Below, in pieces: positions 22,801 through 31,025 of a stretch of DNA of 64,000 nt. Position numbers and translations under genes: made by a program. Source of the stretch: Agriotes lineatus. Its lineage: Eukaryota; Arthropoda; Insecta; Coleoptera; Elateridae. The notes beneath the pieces were generated by a model. The model did no database searches. It saw only the letters and a list, made by a program, of their open reading frames with translations, and was not told the DNA's origin. Location of the stretch: contig CALNHX010002969.1 in the NCBI GenBank assembly GCA_940337035.1, positions 1 to 64,000 on the forward strand. Reading direction: 5' to 3'. Position 1 is the stretch's first letter. Each line of letters begins with the position of its first letter.

Positions 22801-23632
22801 GAGAAACGAGTTTGAAAAAAATCTTTATAAATTAATGAATAACGCTGTTTTTGGCAAGACTATGCAAAATGTAAGAAAACATAAAAACATAAAATTAGTT
22901 TCCAGGTGGGACGGCCGTTTCGAAGCTAGGTATTATATTTCGAAACCAAATTTTCATAGTAGGTCCATATTCGATAAACATATTGTGGCAATTGAACTAA
23001 AGAAAACGGAAATTTGGTTTATGAAACCTGTCTACATAGGAATGTGTATTTTAGATTTATCCAAAATTTGCGTTTACGATTTTCATTATAATTATATGAT
23101 GTCGCGATTTCCCCCCCAAAATTGCAAGCTTTTATACACAGACACGGACTCGCTAATCTACGAAATTACTTCTGAAAATGTTTACGAGATTATAAAGCAA
23201 GATTTACATAAATTTGACACTTCAGATTATCCGGAAAATAATGTATTTGAAATCCCTAGAGTAAACAAAAAAGTGTTAGGTTTGATGAAGGGCGAAAATA
23301 ATAGGGAAATAATGACAGAATTTGTGGGCTTGAAGAGTAAACTTTACAGCCTCAAGGTGGACAGTAACACCAACAAAACCAAAGTAGTAAAAAAAGCAAA
23401 AGGTGTAAAGAGTTGTGTGGTAAAAAATACAATCTGCTTTGACGATTACTTGAAATGTTTGCAGGACGAAGTCGAAATTTACAGAAATCAAACTTTAATA
23501 ACATCTACTAAGCATAATGTACATAGTGTAAGGCAGACTAAGGTAGCTCTTAGTGCTTTAGATGATAAACGACATATATTAGAAAATAGAATAGATACCA
23601 TCCCATGGGGCCATTATTCCATAGAAATGTAA
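19809..23632 (+). CDS. Polinton protein-primed DNA polymerase B (one frameshift)
   Basis: Replicates the element, probably from a protein-primed start at its ends. The N-terminal Polinton-type region holds GESGWALHEILSLFVNINKC. A Cys/His finger (CDRCLQYF…H…C, about 21045-21100) follows. Then come Exo I VYSDLEAI (about 21205), an EndoVII-like zinc insert CHICEQGF…DHCHMTGKFRG (about 21485-21600), Exo II FHNFSGYDSHF (about 21640) and Exo III YSDLYLKTDILLADVFE (about 22082). The palm motifs are A YYDVNNLYGWG (about 22392), B YKLMNNAVFGKT (about 22825) and C LYTDTDSLIYE (about 23134), so all catalytic residues are present. A seven-T run at about 21985-21991 shifts the frame; both sides are otherwise open, about 1,270 codons in all. 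The start at 19809 is preferred because of the promoter. Confidence 0.95.
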
Positions 23633-23670
23633 AATAAAACACGTTTATAAAAGTTGTTGTTGTTTTTTAT
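23633..23670. terminator. shared 3' end of convergent PolB and minus-strand gene cluster
   Basis: AATAAAA directly after the PolB stop (about 23633) serves the plus strand. TAAATAAAAAA on the minus strand (complement of about 23655-23664) serves the minus-strand cluster, which converges here. Confidence 0.45.
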
Positions 23671-24141
23671 TTACCTTAAATTATACATTTCGGGAGCAGA
23701 TACATATTGCATCACATAGTGTTTGTGTAAATGATAAACATTGGATAAGGCGCAGTAACAAAAAGATTGCGAATGATGCATGCAGGCCGGTTTTGAAGCA
23801 GACAGTGCCGGTTGTTCTTCTATCTCGACGATGTGTTTGTTAATGTAATTTCTTAAAAATGTGGCCTTTTCACGCCCTTTTACGTATATTACATCGGCAT
23901 CTCGAACAATTCGTTGAAGGATCTTCGGAAACATAAAGGCCGGAGTAAACCCTTCGTTCCAATTAATGCAGTGGTGATTATTTATGAGCCATTTTGCTTC
24001 TTTTTGTAAATGCGGCGGTAAGGGGAACGGAGCTCTGAAGATATAGTGCGAAACGGCATCTCCATCGTAAGCAGCTAATTCCTTTGGCGAAAACTTCTTT
24101 TCGGATATCTTAAAACCTTGCAAATCTAATATGACAAACAT
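23671..24141 (-). CDS. Polinton-associated protein of unknown function (Cys/His tail)
   Basis: 156 residues, intact. It opens MFVILDLQGFKISEKKFSPK and has NHHCINWNEGF and DVIYVKGREKATFLRNYI in the middle. The C-terminal segment is rich in Cys and His (CMHHSQSFCYCAL…HLHKH), which suggests metal binding. I recognise the overall pattern (an acidic D-QGF start, HHG-W, YVKG-EK, a Cys-rich tail) from proteins near arthropod Polinton capsid genes. An RNase H-like fold is a possibility that I cannot establish. It starts 20 bases after the major capsid stop, so it is probably the last gene of that transcript. Confidence 0.6.
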   Translation of the reverse strand: MFVILDLQGFKISEKKFSPKELAAYDGDAVSHYIFRAPFPLPPHLQKEAKWLINNHHCINWNEGFTPAFMFPKILQRIVRDADVIYVKGREKATFLRNYINKHIVEIEEQPALSASKPACMHHSQSFCYCALSNVYHLHKHYVMQYVSAPEMYNLR

Positions 24142-24161
24142 GCTGCTGCTGCTCCTGCTGA

Positions 24162-25364
24162 TTACAATTGTTTAACTGCTTTAGTGAGAGCGTTGTAGGT
24201 AAATACTCTGTCGTGCAAAACTAAACAGTACGCAGTTGTATTGGGGGCAATGTTGTTCGCGGTGTCAAATTCTAATCTAAGCACTACGGCATTTGCCTGC
24301 AGGTAGTCTTTTTGATTAGAACAATCTACAACGATGAGAGGCGCTTTCGTTTTGAACTCGTTTGGAGAAAATAGCGGTTCATCGCGTTTATTATAATAAG
24401 TAGATTGAAATTGAGAATACATTTGATATAGGTTTGCATAATGATTCTTTTGGAAATCTATATTTAAATTATCGTAAGGGCGCCTTTCTGTGTTTAAATA
24501 AACTTTGAGATTTTTAATATTGCAATGATCGAATTCGCTCATGTTTTTATCTATTTGACCCTCGCGATTTGTGTGAAAACCCACTATAATGTGTCGCGGA
24601 GTTTCCAATTTTGTGCTGGTGGCAATAGCGTGCGAATGTTGAGTAGCTTGATTTACGGCCGAAACTACATGAAGCTGCCAACATCTAAACGTCACCGGGG
24701 TGTCGATATTCTGATCTATGTATTTAGTGAAAGCTAATTCTTGAGCAAGACCCGCAGTAATATGATGAACTTTCCAATAAATGTTTTCAATTGTGGCTTT
24801 AATAGCTTCGGTATCGTCTGTACTAATTGCGGCATCATTGTCGGTATTGCTTCGAATTAAGACCAATTCCTGCCTGATATTTAGTATTACCTTTCCGTAA
24901 TCCTCGGCGAATCCCAGCAACATTTTCAGCGGTACGCAAACATTAAAATTGCCGTATGCATCTGTTACTGAGTCGCCCGCTTGCGGAAGCCATCCGGCGT
25001 TTTGCAGTTTTTTAACATCGTCGGTTGTGTACGAGACATAACCTTTCATTGTAGACGCGATACCGGGTTTAATTACCGAATCTACTACGATTCCATTCAT
25101 TTCATATCTAATTTCGCTAAATAGGTGGGCAATTCCATTATTTACGAATTTTGCGGTTAATGTAGGCACTCCCGTAGATTTCTGTAGTTTTTCTTCTATG
25201 TATAGGTAGCTTAAACCGGGAAGAGTTGACATATCCTCTTGAATCGGTATGCGAATTTCATCGTTGTTTTCAAAGCGATTAGTATAAGGTTGGTGGGTAT
25301 GTATTTCCTTGCTAACAATTGAATTGTCAACAAGAACTTTTTCGCCAATATTTAAAATACTCAT
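24162..25364 (-). CDS. Polinton major capsid protein (double jelly-roll type)
   Basis: 400 residues from the ATG at 25362-25364. The early block SIVSKEIHTHQPYTNRFENN then DEIRIPIQ, followed by SYLYIEEKLQ and FVNNGIAHLFSEIRYEMNG, is typical of Polinton major capsid proteins, which build icosahedral particles with a double jelly-roll fold. The C-terminal half (RRPYDNLNIDFQKNHYANLY; PLIVVDCSNQ) is also characteristic. The frame is open upstream to 25436 without an ATG, so a 24-residue longer product would need a non-AUG start or fusion to the small ORF at 25433-25546. Undamaged, and the longest intact structural gene here. Confidence 0.88.
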   Translation of the reverse strand: MSILNIGEKVLVDNSIVSKEIHTHQPYTNRFENNDEIRIPIQEDMSTLPGLSYLYIEEKLQKSTGVPTLTAKFVNNGIAHLFSEIRYEMNGIVVDSVIKPGIASTMKGYVSYTTDDVKKLQNAGWLPQAGDSVTDAYGNFNVCVPLKMLLGFAEDYGKVILNIRQELVLIRSNTDNDAAISTDDTEAIKATIENIYWKVHHITAGLAQELAFTKYIDQNIDTPVTFRCWQLHVVSAVNQATQHSHAIATSTKLETPRHIIVGFHTNREGQIDKNMSEFDHCNIKNLKVYLNTERRPYDNLNIDFQKNHYANLYQMYSQFQSTYYNKRDEPLFSPNEFKTKAPLIVVDCSNQKDYLQANAVVLRLEFDTANNIAPNTTAYCLVLHDRVFTYNALTKAVKQL

Positions 25365-25432
25365 TGTGCCAACAACTGGAAGCCGAGCGATTTGAGAAAC
25401 GCTTGGTTCTTCTTTGTCAACCGATCGGGCGC

Positions 25433-25546
25433 TCACTTCCTACTGATCTTCAAACACTTGGTGTGTCGCTTGTTATATGTTTTTAACAATGGACTATTAT
25501 TGGCGATCGGATGCTCGGGATAGTAGGAATTAAATTGAAAACCCAT
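25433..25546 (-). CDS. 37-aa ORF between the capsid genes
   Basis: Reads MGFQFNSYYPEHPIANNSPL then LKTYNKRHTKCLKISRK. Its ATG overlaps the last codon of the minor capsid frame as TAATG, and its stop lies at the upstream edge of the major capsid open frame. The tight spacing suggests translational coupling or an N-terminal part of a longer product. Function unknown; a small basic capsid or cement peptide is possible but unproven. Confidence 0.45.
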   Translation of the reverse strand: MGFQFNSYYPEHPIANNSPLLKTYNKRHTKCLKISRK

Positions 25547-26231
25547 TACACCTTCTTCAAATGCAAACCTACCGTTACAGATTCCGAACTGAAAATGATG
25601 GGTTTGTCGTCTTGATCGAGTATTTTAATCGTTATGTTTGTAATTGTTTTTGTGCTTATTAGGAGATAGACAACCGGATTTGGAGACTCCACTATTTTAA
25701 AACAGACGGCACGGTAGGAAAGAATTGATGAATTATATGACCCGGCGTGCCATTCTTATAGGAACCTAAAGCCACGTTACAGTGGATTAATATGGAATTT
25801 ATATTCATGATGTTTGTTACATTTTCAGACCTGTGGGTTTTTTCGGCTTTCTACTTTGATCTTTCGAATCCCAACAATGGTCCTATTGAGCGCTCCGATG
25901 TGAAATCTATTTCGTGAGAGGATTTAATTCGGGTTTTCATAGTGCTGTTAATACCTCTTATTGTAACCGATTCATGGTTTTCGCGGCTGAGCTGCGTTTG
26001 AATATATTCATTGATATCGTTAATTTCGTATGCTCCATCGGGTAGCACGATTTCTGGCCGACCGGTAAGCTGAAAACTATTGTTAAATTTGTTTACGTTA
26101 GGTATGGTGTTGTAGGATTCAAAACTAAGTAAACCCATAACGTACTCGTTTTCTTCGTCCAGGAAAATCGGGGGATTGAAATCGGAACTTAAAACGGACG
26201 ATCTTCCAGTAAGCGTAAAAATGAAAGACAT
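25546..26231 (-). pseudogene. Polinton minor capsid (penton-like) protein, broken
   Basis: The N-terminal part is intact: MSFIFTLTGRSSVLSSDFNP, YVMGLLSFESYNTIPNVNKF and LPDGAYEINDINEYIQTQLS. This is the pattern of the Polinton minor capsid (single jelly-roll, vertex) protein. A TAG at 25851-25853 interrupts it. Homologous sequence goes on in the same frame (NIMNINSILIHCNVALGSYK, then HIIHQFFPTVPS), and after a frameshift near 25690-25700 it reaches VGLHLKKV and the stop at 25546. So the gene is full length but carries one stop and one frameshift. About 228 codons. Confidence 0.8.
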
Positions 26232-26277
26232 TGTGAAATGCTACATTCAAGAATCGAACGTAAACTGCCGGTAGAAG

Positions 26278-26658
26278 TCAATTTGAGTAGCTATATAAAA
26301 ACTGTAAACAAAGATGTCCGCAATTATAAGAATTTACGTTCTGATATCTCTCGAAATTATATGTAATCTTATTCTTGCTGCCGCCGTCGTCGCTACGAAA
26401 ATATTTTATTAATTCTAGGGGTGGTTTTAAATGCCCTATACTATCAAAGTATCTAATATTTTTACTACGTTTTACGTAAGCAGTCCAATGAGTACCCGGG
26501 CCTACTTTATCGTCTAAATTTACATTACCGGCTTCGTTTTTACGAATCCTTAAAGGTAAATCGTTACGCATGTATACACCCCTAAAATTTGGAATTTTTA
26601 ATATTTTTGCGTACTTAATTAAATCGACGTTTGTTAGTGCGCGTCGAGGCAGCTTCAC
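26278..26658 (-). CDS. Adenain-like maturation cysteine protease
   Basis: The protease of Polintons is related to the adenovirus protease and cleaves capsid precursors. Visible active-site blocks are NFRGVYMRND at the N-terminus, GPGTHWTAYVK with the catalytic His, IRYFDSIGHLKPP with the acidic residue, and NVNSYNCGHLCLQFL with the nucleophile Cys near the C-terminus. About 126 residues, the usual length. The conserved N-terminal block (LTNVDLIKYAKILKIPNF) has no ATG before it: the frame opens with GTG at 26656, and the first ATG (26569) would cut conserved sequence off. The start codon is therefore either non-AUG or lost. Confidence 0.88.
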   Translation of the reverse strand: MKLPRRALTNVDLIKYAKILKIPNFRGVYMRNDLPLRIRKNEAGNVNLDDKVGPGTHWTAYVKRSKNIRYFDSIGHLKPPLELIKYFRSDDGGSKNKITYNFERYQNVNSYNCGHLCLQFLYSYSN

Positions 26659-26660
26659 AG

Positions 26661-27496
26661 TTAGTTTTTTGTTAGTTGATACGGTTTCAAGTATAATCCG
26701 AAACCTCTTTTATATGGCGCCAAATGTAAACCTTTTCCAAGGGCTATTGCTTCCATCGTCTTATTATGCCGCTCCTTTTCTTTTAGATCTTTGGCGGCAC
26801 TTTTGGAATCTCCAACAGCTTTTGCGACCGCCGCAGCTCCCCCTTTCAATGATCCAAGAGCGCTTAATGCGGCAAATATGGGGATGAGCGGTAAAATACC
26901 TCCCGTTTTAGGAATTTTTATTATTCTACTTCTTGGTTGCGTAATTTTGTTGTTCGCGATTGAACCTAGAGCCAGTTTAGAGGCCGCCAATAAGTTGTTG
27001 CGGCGCCCTTTATTTTCTTTGACCCGGTTTCTAGCGCGAGTAACTGCACTCTTAAAGCTTATAGCGCCACCACTTCTTTTAGGCCGACGGCCTCCCATCC
27101 CCAGCTTAGTTTTTCCTTTCATAACACCGGTTATAGCTAGTGCCGCCGCCTTTTCCCCTAAATTTTTCGTCTCTCGAACGAAAACGTGTCCACGCCTTGT
27201 CGGCAAGTAATCTATCGGCTTCGTGTCGTCTTTGAAGATCTTGATGTTGCGAATACGCGATGTCGTGTTCTTTACACGCCTCGTCCAGCTGATTGATTCC
27301 TCGATCTCCGCGTGCAAGTCTTTTCTTTAGACGAGTGCCCGGACCGCAAAATCTATATCCCGGCACGTGCAATTCAAACAGCAACTTATCTATGAGCGTA
27401 TTTAGTACACCGCGACCTTTTCTTCCTCGACGAAGGCGACGACGACGAAAGGCGACGACGACAACGACGGCGACGACCAATACTTTCTTCTTTCAT
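26661..27496 (-). pseudogene. PLA2-domain capsid-associated protein, two frame breaks
   Basis: The ATG at 27494-27496 is followed by an Arg-rich (CGT)n stretch where the frame changes. The next part has the phospholipase A2-like block seen in parvovirus VP1 and Polintons: YRFCGPGTRL (calcium loop) and LDEACKEHDIAY (His-Asp pair), then the RHEADRLLADKAW helix. After a frame change near 27160 the protein continues with basic sequence (GMGGRRPKRSGGA), a hydrophobic Gly/Ala-rich segment (GGILPLIPIFAALSALGSL) and the end GKGLHLAPYKRGFGLYLKPY. That C-terminus recurs in Polinton genomes. A role in membrane passage of particles is inferred from the family. Both breaks lie in simple or G/C-run sequence. 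Confidence 0.8.
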
Positions 27497-27550
27497 ATTA
27501 CACGTGCGATAGTTGCGTCGCAACTGCATACACTTTAAAGAAATTTTACT

Positions 27551-27621
27551 TATATAATTTCGATACTAGGTAGGTTGGGCTCAGTTTTTAATGTACACAT
27601 CACGGGTGGTGGTGGTAAAAA
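27551..27621 (+). promoter_or_regulatory. TATA + initiator promoter of the ATPase gene, with a short uORF
   Basis: TATATAA at 27551-27557 and TCAGT at 27581-27585 are 32 bases apart, the same arrangement as upstream of PolB. An ATG at 27591 opens a frame of about 14 codons that overlaps the ATPase start at 27622. The divergent PLA2 gene begins at 27496, so this 125-bp gap probably holds two promoters. Confidence 0.55.
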
Positions 27622-28326
27622 ATGAGAAAAGTTAAGATTGAGAAACAGAGTCAATCGCTACCGATCGTAAATCACGACGCTAGCGCGTTAACCCAACGAT
27701 ATCAAAAACACAGCGTGTTATTGGGAGAAGGATGTAAAAGATGTCTTATTGTTGGCAGATCTAACTGCGGCAAAACTAATATAATGATCAGCTTGTTAGA
27801 ACATCCAAACGGTTTACGATTCGAAAACATTTATTTATTATGTAAATCTCTGGATCAACCAAAATACCAGTACCTGAGGAAACTTCTAAAACCCATAAAA
27901 GAAATTCGGTTGTATGAATATCTCGATGGGTCTGTAATTGAACAACCTAAACATGCAAAACCTAATTCTGTCATCATATTCGACGACGTGGTTTGCGATA
28001 GTCAAAGCATAATTAGGGATTATTTTTGTTTCGGATGACATAGAAATATGGATTGTTTTTATCTGTGCCAAACGTATTCATCTATTCCTAAACAACTTAT
28101 TAGAGATAACGCAAATCTTATTGTAGTTTTTCAACAAGACAAAACCAATCTAAAACACATACACGACGATCACGTAAACGTCGACATGACTTTTGAGCAG
28201 TTTAAAGATTTATGCGCGTATTGTTGGAACGACAGTTATGGATTTTTAGTTATAGATAAAGATAGCGAAATGAATTTGGGAAGATATAGGAAAGGATTCG
28301 ATTGTTACTTTAAAATATATAATTAA
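27622..28326 (+). CDS. Polinton genome-packaging ATPase (one nonsense codon)
   Basis: FtsK/HerA-type ATPase that pumps DNA into the particle. Walker A is GRSNCGKT (about 27763-27786) and Walker B is NSVIIFDDVV (about 27964-27993). The sensor block reads YLCQTYSSIPKQLIRDNANL then IVVFQQD, and the end is RYRKGFDCYF. One in-frame TGA at 28036-28038 stands between FCFG and HRNMD, where the family usually has Arg. It looks like a CGA-to-TGA change at a CpG. The frame is otherwise open for about 234 codons, the usual length. Confidence 0.92.
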
Positions 28327-28376
28327 AACCAGTTTTTAAAAGGACCCAGTGGCTGTCGGACATCCACAAACGAAAG

Positions 28377-29487
28377 ATGGATAAGCGTTTGGCTAGGGAG
28401 TTGCTTAAAACTAGAAAAGCCGTAAAAAGAAAATACGCGGCTTTAAAAGCAGACATTGCCCAATCCCAAACGATTTTAGCGGAGCAATTCAAACCCCTTT
28501 CCAAACCGCTCGCCGAATTGCTAACAACTATAAAGCAAGAAGGCGCGTCAGTGGGCAAACCAAAAGCGGATTATTTGCCAATAACCATTAAACGTAGAGT
28601 ATCCACACCCTCTATCTTGCCCCGTCCGCGAGCGATAGGCACCCCAGGCAAAGTTTTTTTTCCTTCCCGGATCATCACACACTTCCACACCGGGGCCATC
28701 ACACACCTCCACACCTCGATTTTTGCCTACGCATGTATTATCCGAGAGTCAACCAGTAGAGGAATACGATGAGCAGTTGCAAACGGAGGTTGCGGAGGCG
28801 GCAGCAGAAGAAGGTGCTGTACAAGCGGCCAGAGAAACCATCCAACAAATGCTGCAACCGGAAGTTCTTGGCCAATATTTAGAACAATTTCAAGGGTTAG
28901 CTCGCACATACGTGGAAGGAATGATACGAGATACTGAGGACAAGTACGATTTGCACTACGGAGTCCGATTCGACGTAGAGAGAGATAAGTTTGCAATAGG
29001 AAATAAAGAAATCAAGTTCGAGGGCGAAGATATCGTTATTACGGACCACGGCAACAGAATAATCTACAAAGGCACTCCAGGATTTTACGAATTGATGTTT
29101 AAAAAGAAACCAAATATATACAAAAACGCAGATTTAGAGCAATATCTAGATTTAGTGGATCGTTCCGCCGCAAATCGTGTAAACTACGACCCCACACAAA
29201 GAATCAGCGGTAACGCAGGGACTAAATACATGAAAATAGTACTACCTCTAACTGCCTCCTCAACCATAAAAGCTCCTGGCAGACCAGCGACGAAGGTACC
29301 ACGGCGCGGCAAGGGATTACTAACAGTGACGGACAAAAAAGTGAAATATGTTCCTTGGAAGGATCCCAACTCATTAGTGAATCGGTTGCGTGTATTACTT
29401 GCCTCCCAGGCAGCTGGACACACAGGTCACGATAACGAAATTGTTAGTATCATTGACGCTTTAAGAACCGCTAAGGTTATAAAATAA
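28377..29487 (+). CDS. DUF8207-like Polinton protein (one frameshift)
   Basis: The N-terminal basic coiled region (MDKRLARELLKTRKAVKRKY; QFKPLSKPLAELL) and the later block YGVRFDVERDKFAIGNKEI with YKGTPGFYELMFKKKP match the pattern of a protein found in nearly all arthropod Polintons (DUF8207-like). The function is unknown; a structural role is likely. An eight-T run at about 28652-28660 shifts the frame. Beyond it, two near-identical octapeptides GSSHTSTP and GPSHTSTP lead into the second half. The C-terminus holds GRPATKVPRRGKGLLTV. About 370 codons. Confidence 0.75.
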
Positions 29488-29542
29488 ATAGCGAGTTAAG
29501 CGTCACAACTCGTTATATAGTAGCGGACTTTCGGGGCGAAAT

Positions 29543-30049
29543 ATGCCTATAGATAAATTTGGTAGACATCTACACCAGCATCACCATTCTGCGGGTGTAG
29601 AACAAACGAAAATATATGTGGCCGAAGATGCGACAAAGATGATAGAAACTTTTAAGAAAGAGATTGCGTCAGTTGTTGAAGATGCAACAAAAATTATGGA
29701 AACTTCTAAGAAGGATATTGAAGATGTGGCAAAGAAGATAGAAACTTACAAGGGCGAGCTTAAGTCAGTTAGTCGCAGCGCTATTTTTTACATTATGGCA
29801 CTCAACGCCGATAGAAATGGGCAGTATCGACTTTTAATTGCTAATGAAACTTTGGAATACATATATAAACTACCGGCTGCAACTATTTCGAATATTAGTT
29901 GGACACCGCTAGATGCGAAAATATCCATAAACGGTAAAGAGAAGTCTAATAAGGAAGACCTCATTGGAACTAAACTAAACGAAGGCGATAAAATAAGCGC
30001 AAAGCACAAACCAAACTCAAAACTGTTGCGAGTTCGTTATGCAATTTAA
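29543..30049 (+). CDS. Polinton MPxDxFGR coiled-coil protein
   Basis: 168 residues, intact. The start MPIDKFGRHLHQHHHS resembles the MPxDxFGRxL signature of a small protein common next to the integrase in Polintons. Residues about 24-80 are a charged coiled coil with a repeated EDATK-IET-KK-I unit. The C-terminal half (about 85-168; IFYIMALNADRNGQYRLLI, EGDKISAKHKP) is a predicted beta-rich domain. A short fibre or attachment role is conceivable but unproven. It ends five bases before the integrase ATG, so they are probably co-transcribed. Confidence 0.65.
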   Translation: MPIDKFGRHLHQHHHSAGVEQTKIYVAEDATKMIETFKKEIASVVEDATKIMETSKKDIEDVAKKIETYKGELKSVSRSAIFYIMALNADRNGQYRLLIANETLEYIYKLPAATISNISWTPLDAKISINGKEKSNKEDLIGTKLNEGDKISAKHKPNSKLLRVRYAI

Positions 30050-30054
30050 CCATC

Positions 30055-30930
30055 ATGGGAGCTACTAAAGACGAAGTTGTCGAAGAATTACATAAACCAG
30101 CTCGAAAAAATTTTAAACGAAGACGGGTGATTGTAAAGGGACTAAACGATTTATTCCAAGCCGATTTGGTGGAAATGATACCCTACACAAAAACAAATAA
30201 AGGCTATCGATACATTTTAGTGGTGATCAACGCGTTTTCAAAATACGCTTGGGCACTTCCCGTTAAACAAAAAACCGGCCAAGCTGTTGCTAAAGCAATG
30301 AAAAAAGTGCTTTCATCTATTAAAACTGCGCCTAAAAACTTGCAAACCGATATGGGCAAAGAGTTTTATAACAAGGAGTTTCAAAATTTAATGCGGAAAT
30401 TCGGCGTCAACCATTACAGCAGTTATTCCAATCTAAAAAGCAGCATAGTAGAAAGATTGAATCGCACACTCAAGAATATGATGTGGAAACAGTTTAGTTT
30501 GCAAGGATCGTACAAGTGGCTACATCTATTGCCAAAAATTGTAAAGAAATATAATACGACAAAACACAGAACAATTGGATACAAACCGGAAGCTGTTAAT
30601 AAAAGTAACGCCCCCGAAATTTTTAAAAGAGCGTACAGTCATATAAAAATGGTGGATCCAAAGAAGCAAAATTTTTACGTTGGCGATCGCGTAAGGGTTA
30701 GCAAGCATCGGGCGGCGTTCGCTAAAGGATACACGCCTACATGGAGCAACGAAATTTTTAAAGTTGAAAAAGTCCGCCTTACCAATCCAAGGACATACAT
30801 TTTAGAAGACGAAAACGGCGAGGAAATTAAAGGCGCATTTTACGAATACGAGCTGCAGAAAACAAAACATCCCAGCATTTTTCTAGTAGAAAAAGTAGTT
30901 AGAAGAAAAAGGAAGTCAACTGCTCGTTAA
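30055..30930 (+). CDS. Polinton retrovirus-like integrase
   Basis: Inserts the element and makes the 6-bp target duplication. The DDE core is complete: first Asp in FQADLVEMIPY (about 30156), second in NLQTDMGKEF (about 30343), Glu in KSSIVERLNRTLKNMM (about 30436), with the family motif YSNLKSSIVERLNR. The C-terminal part has the chromodomain-like TWSNEIFKVEKV followed by FYEYELQKTKHPSIFLVEKV. It begins at ELHKPARKNFKRR, so the HHCC finger found in longer relatives is absent; 291 residues, intact. Poly(A) signals lie at about 30995-31010. Confidence 0.95.
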   Translation: MGATKDEVVEELHKPARKNFKRRRVIVKGLNDLFQADLVEMIPYTKTNKGYRYILVVINAFSKYAWALPVKQKTGQAVAKAMKKVLSSIKTAPKNLQTDMGKEFYNKEFQNLMRKFGVNHYSSYSNLKSSIVERLNRTLKNMMWKQFSLQGSYKWLHLLPKIVKKYNTTKHRTIGYKPEAVNKSNAPEIFKRAYSHIKMVDPKKQNFYVGDRVRVSKHRAAFAKGYTPTWSNEIFKVEKVRLTNPRTYILEDENGEEIKGAFYEYELQKTKHPSIFLVEKVVRRKRKSTAR

Positions 30931-31025
30931 ATGGTTAGGTTTTGATAATAGCCATAATTCGTGGATATCTAAGAATGATCTTGTATAGTTATTAAAAATA
31001 AATAAAAAATACTTTTTAAAAACTC

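Noticed and set aside
26791..27210. 139-codon plus-strand frame opposite the PLA2 gene
   Set aside because: It is the shadow of the minus-strand Gly/Ala-rich coding sequence, which has recognisable motifs.
30055..30930. LTR retrotransposon (from the integrase)
   Set aside because: No RT, protease-RT polyprotein or LTRs are near; the Polinton ends and PolB explain it.
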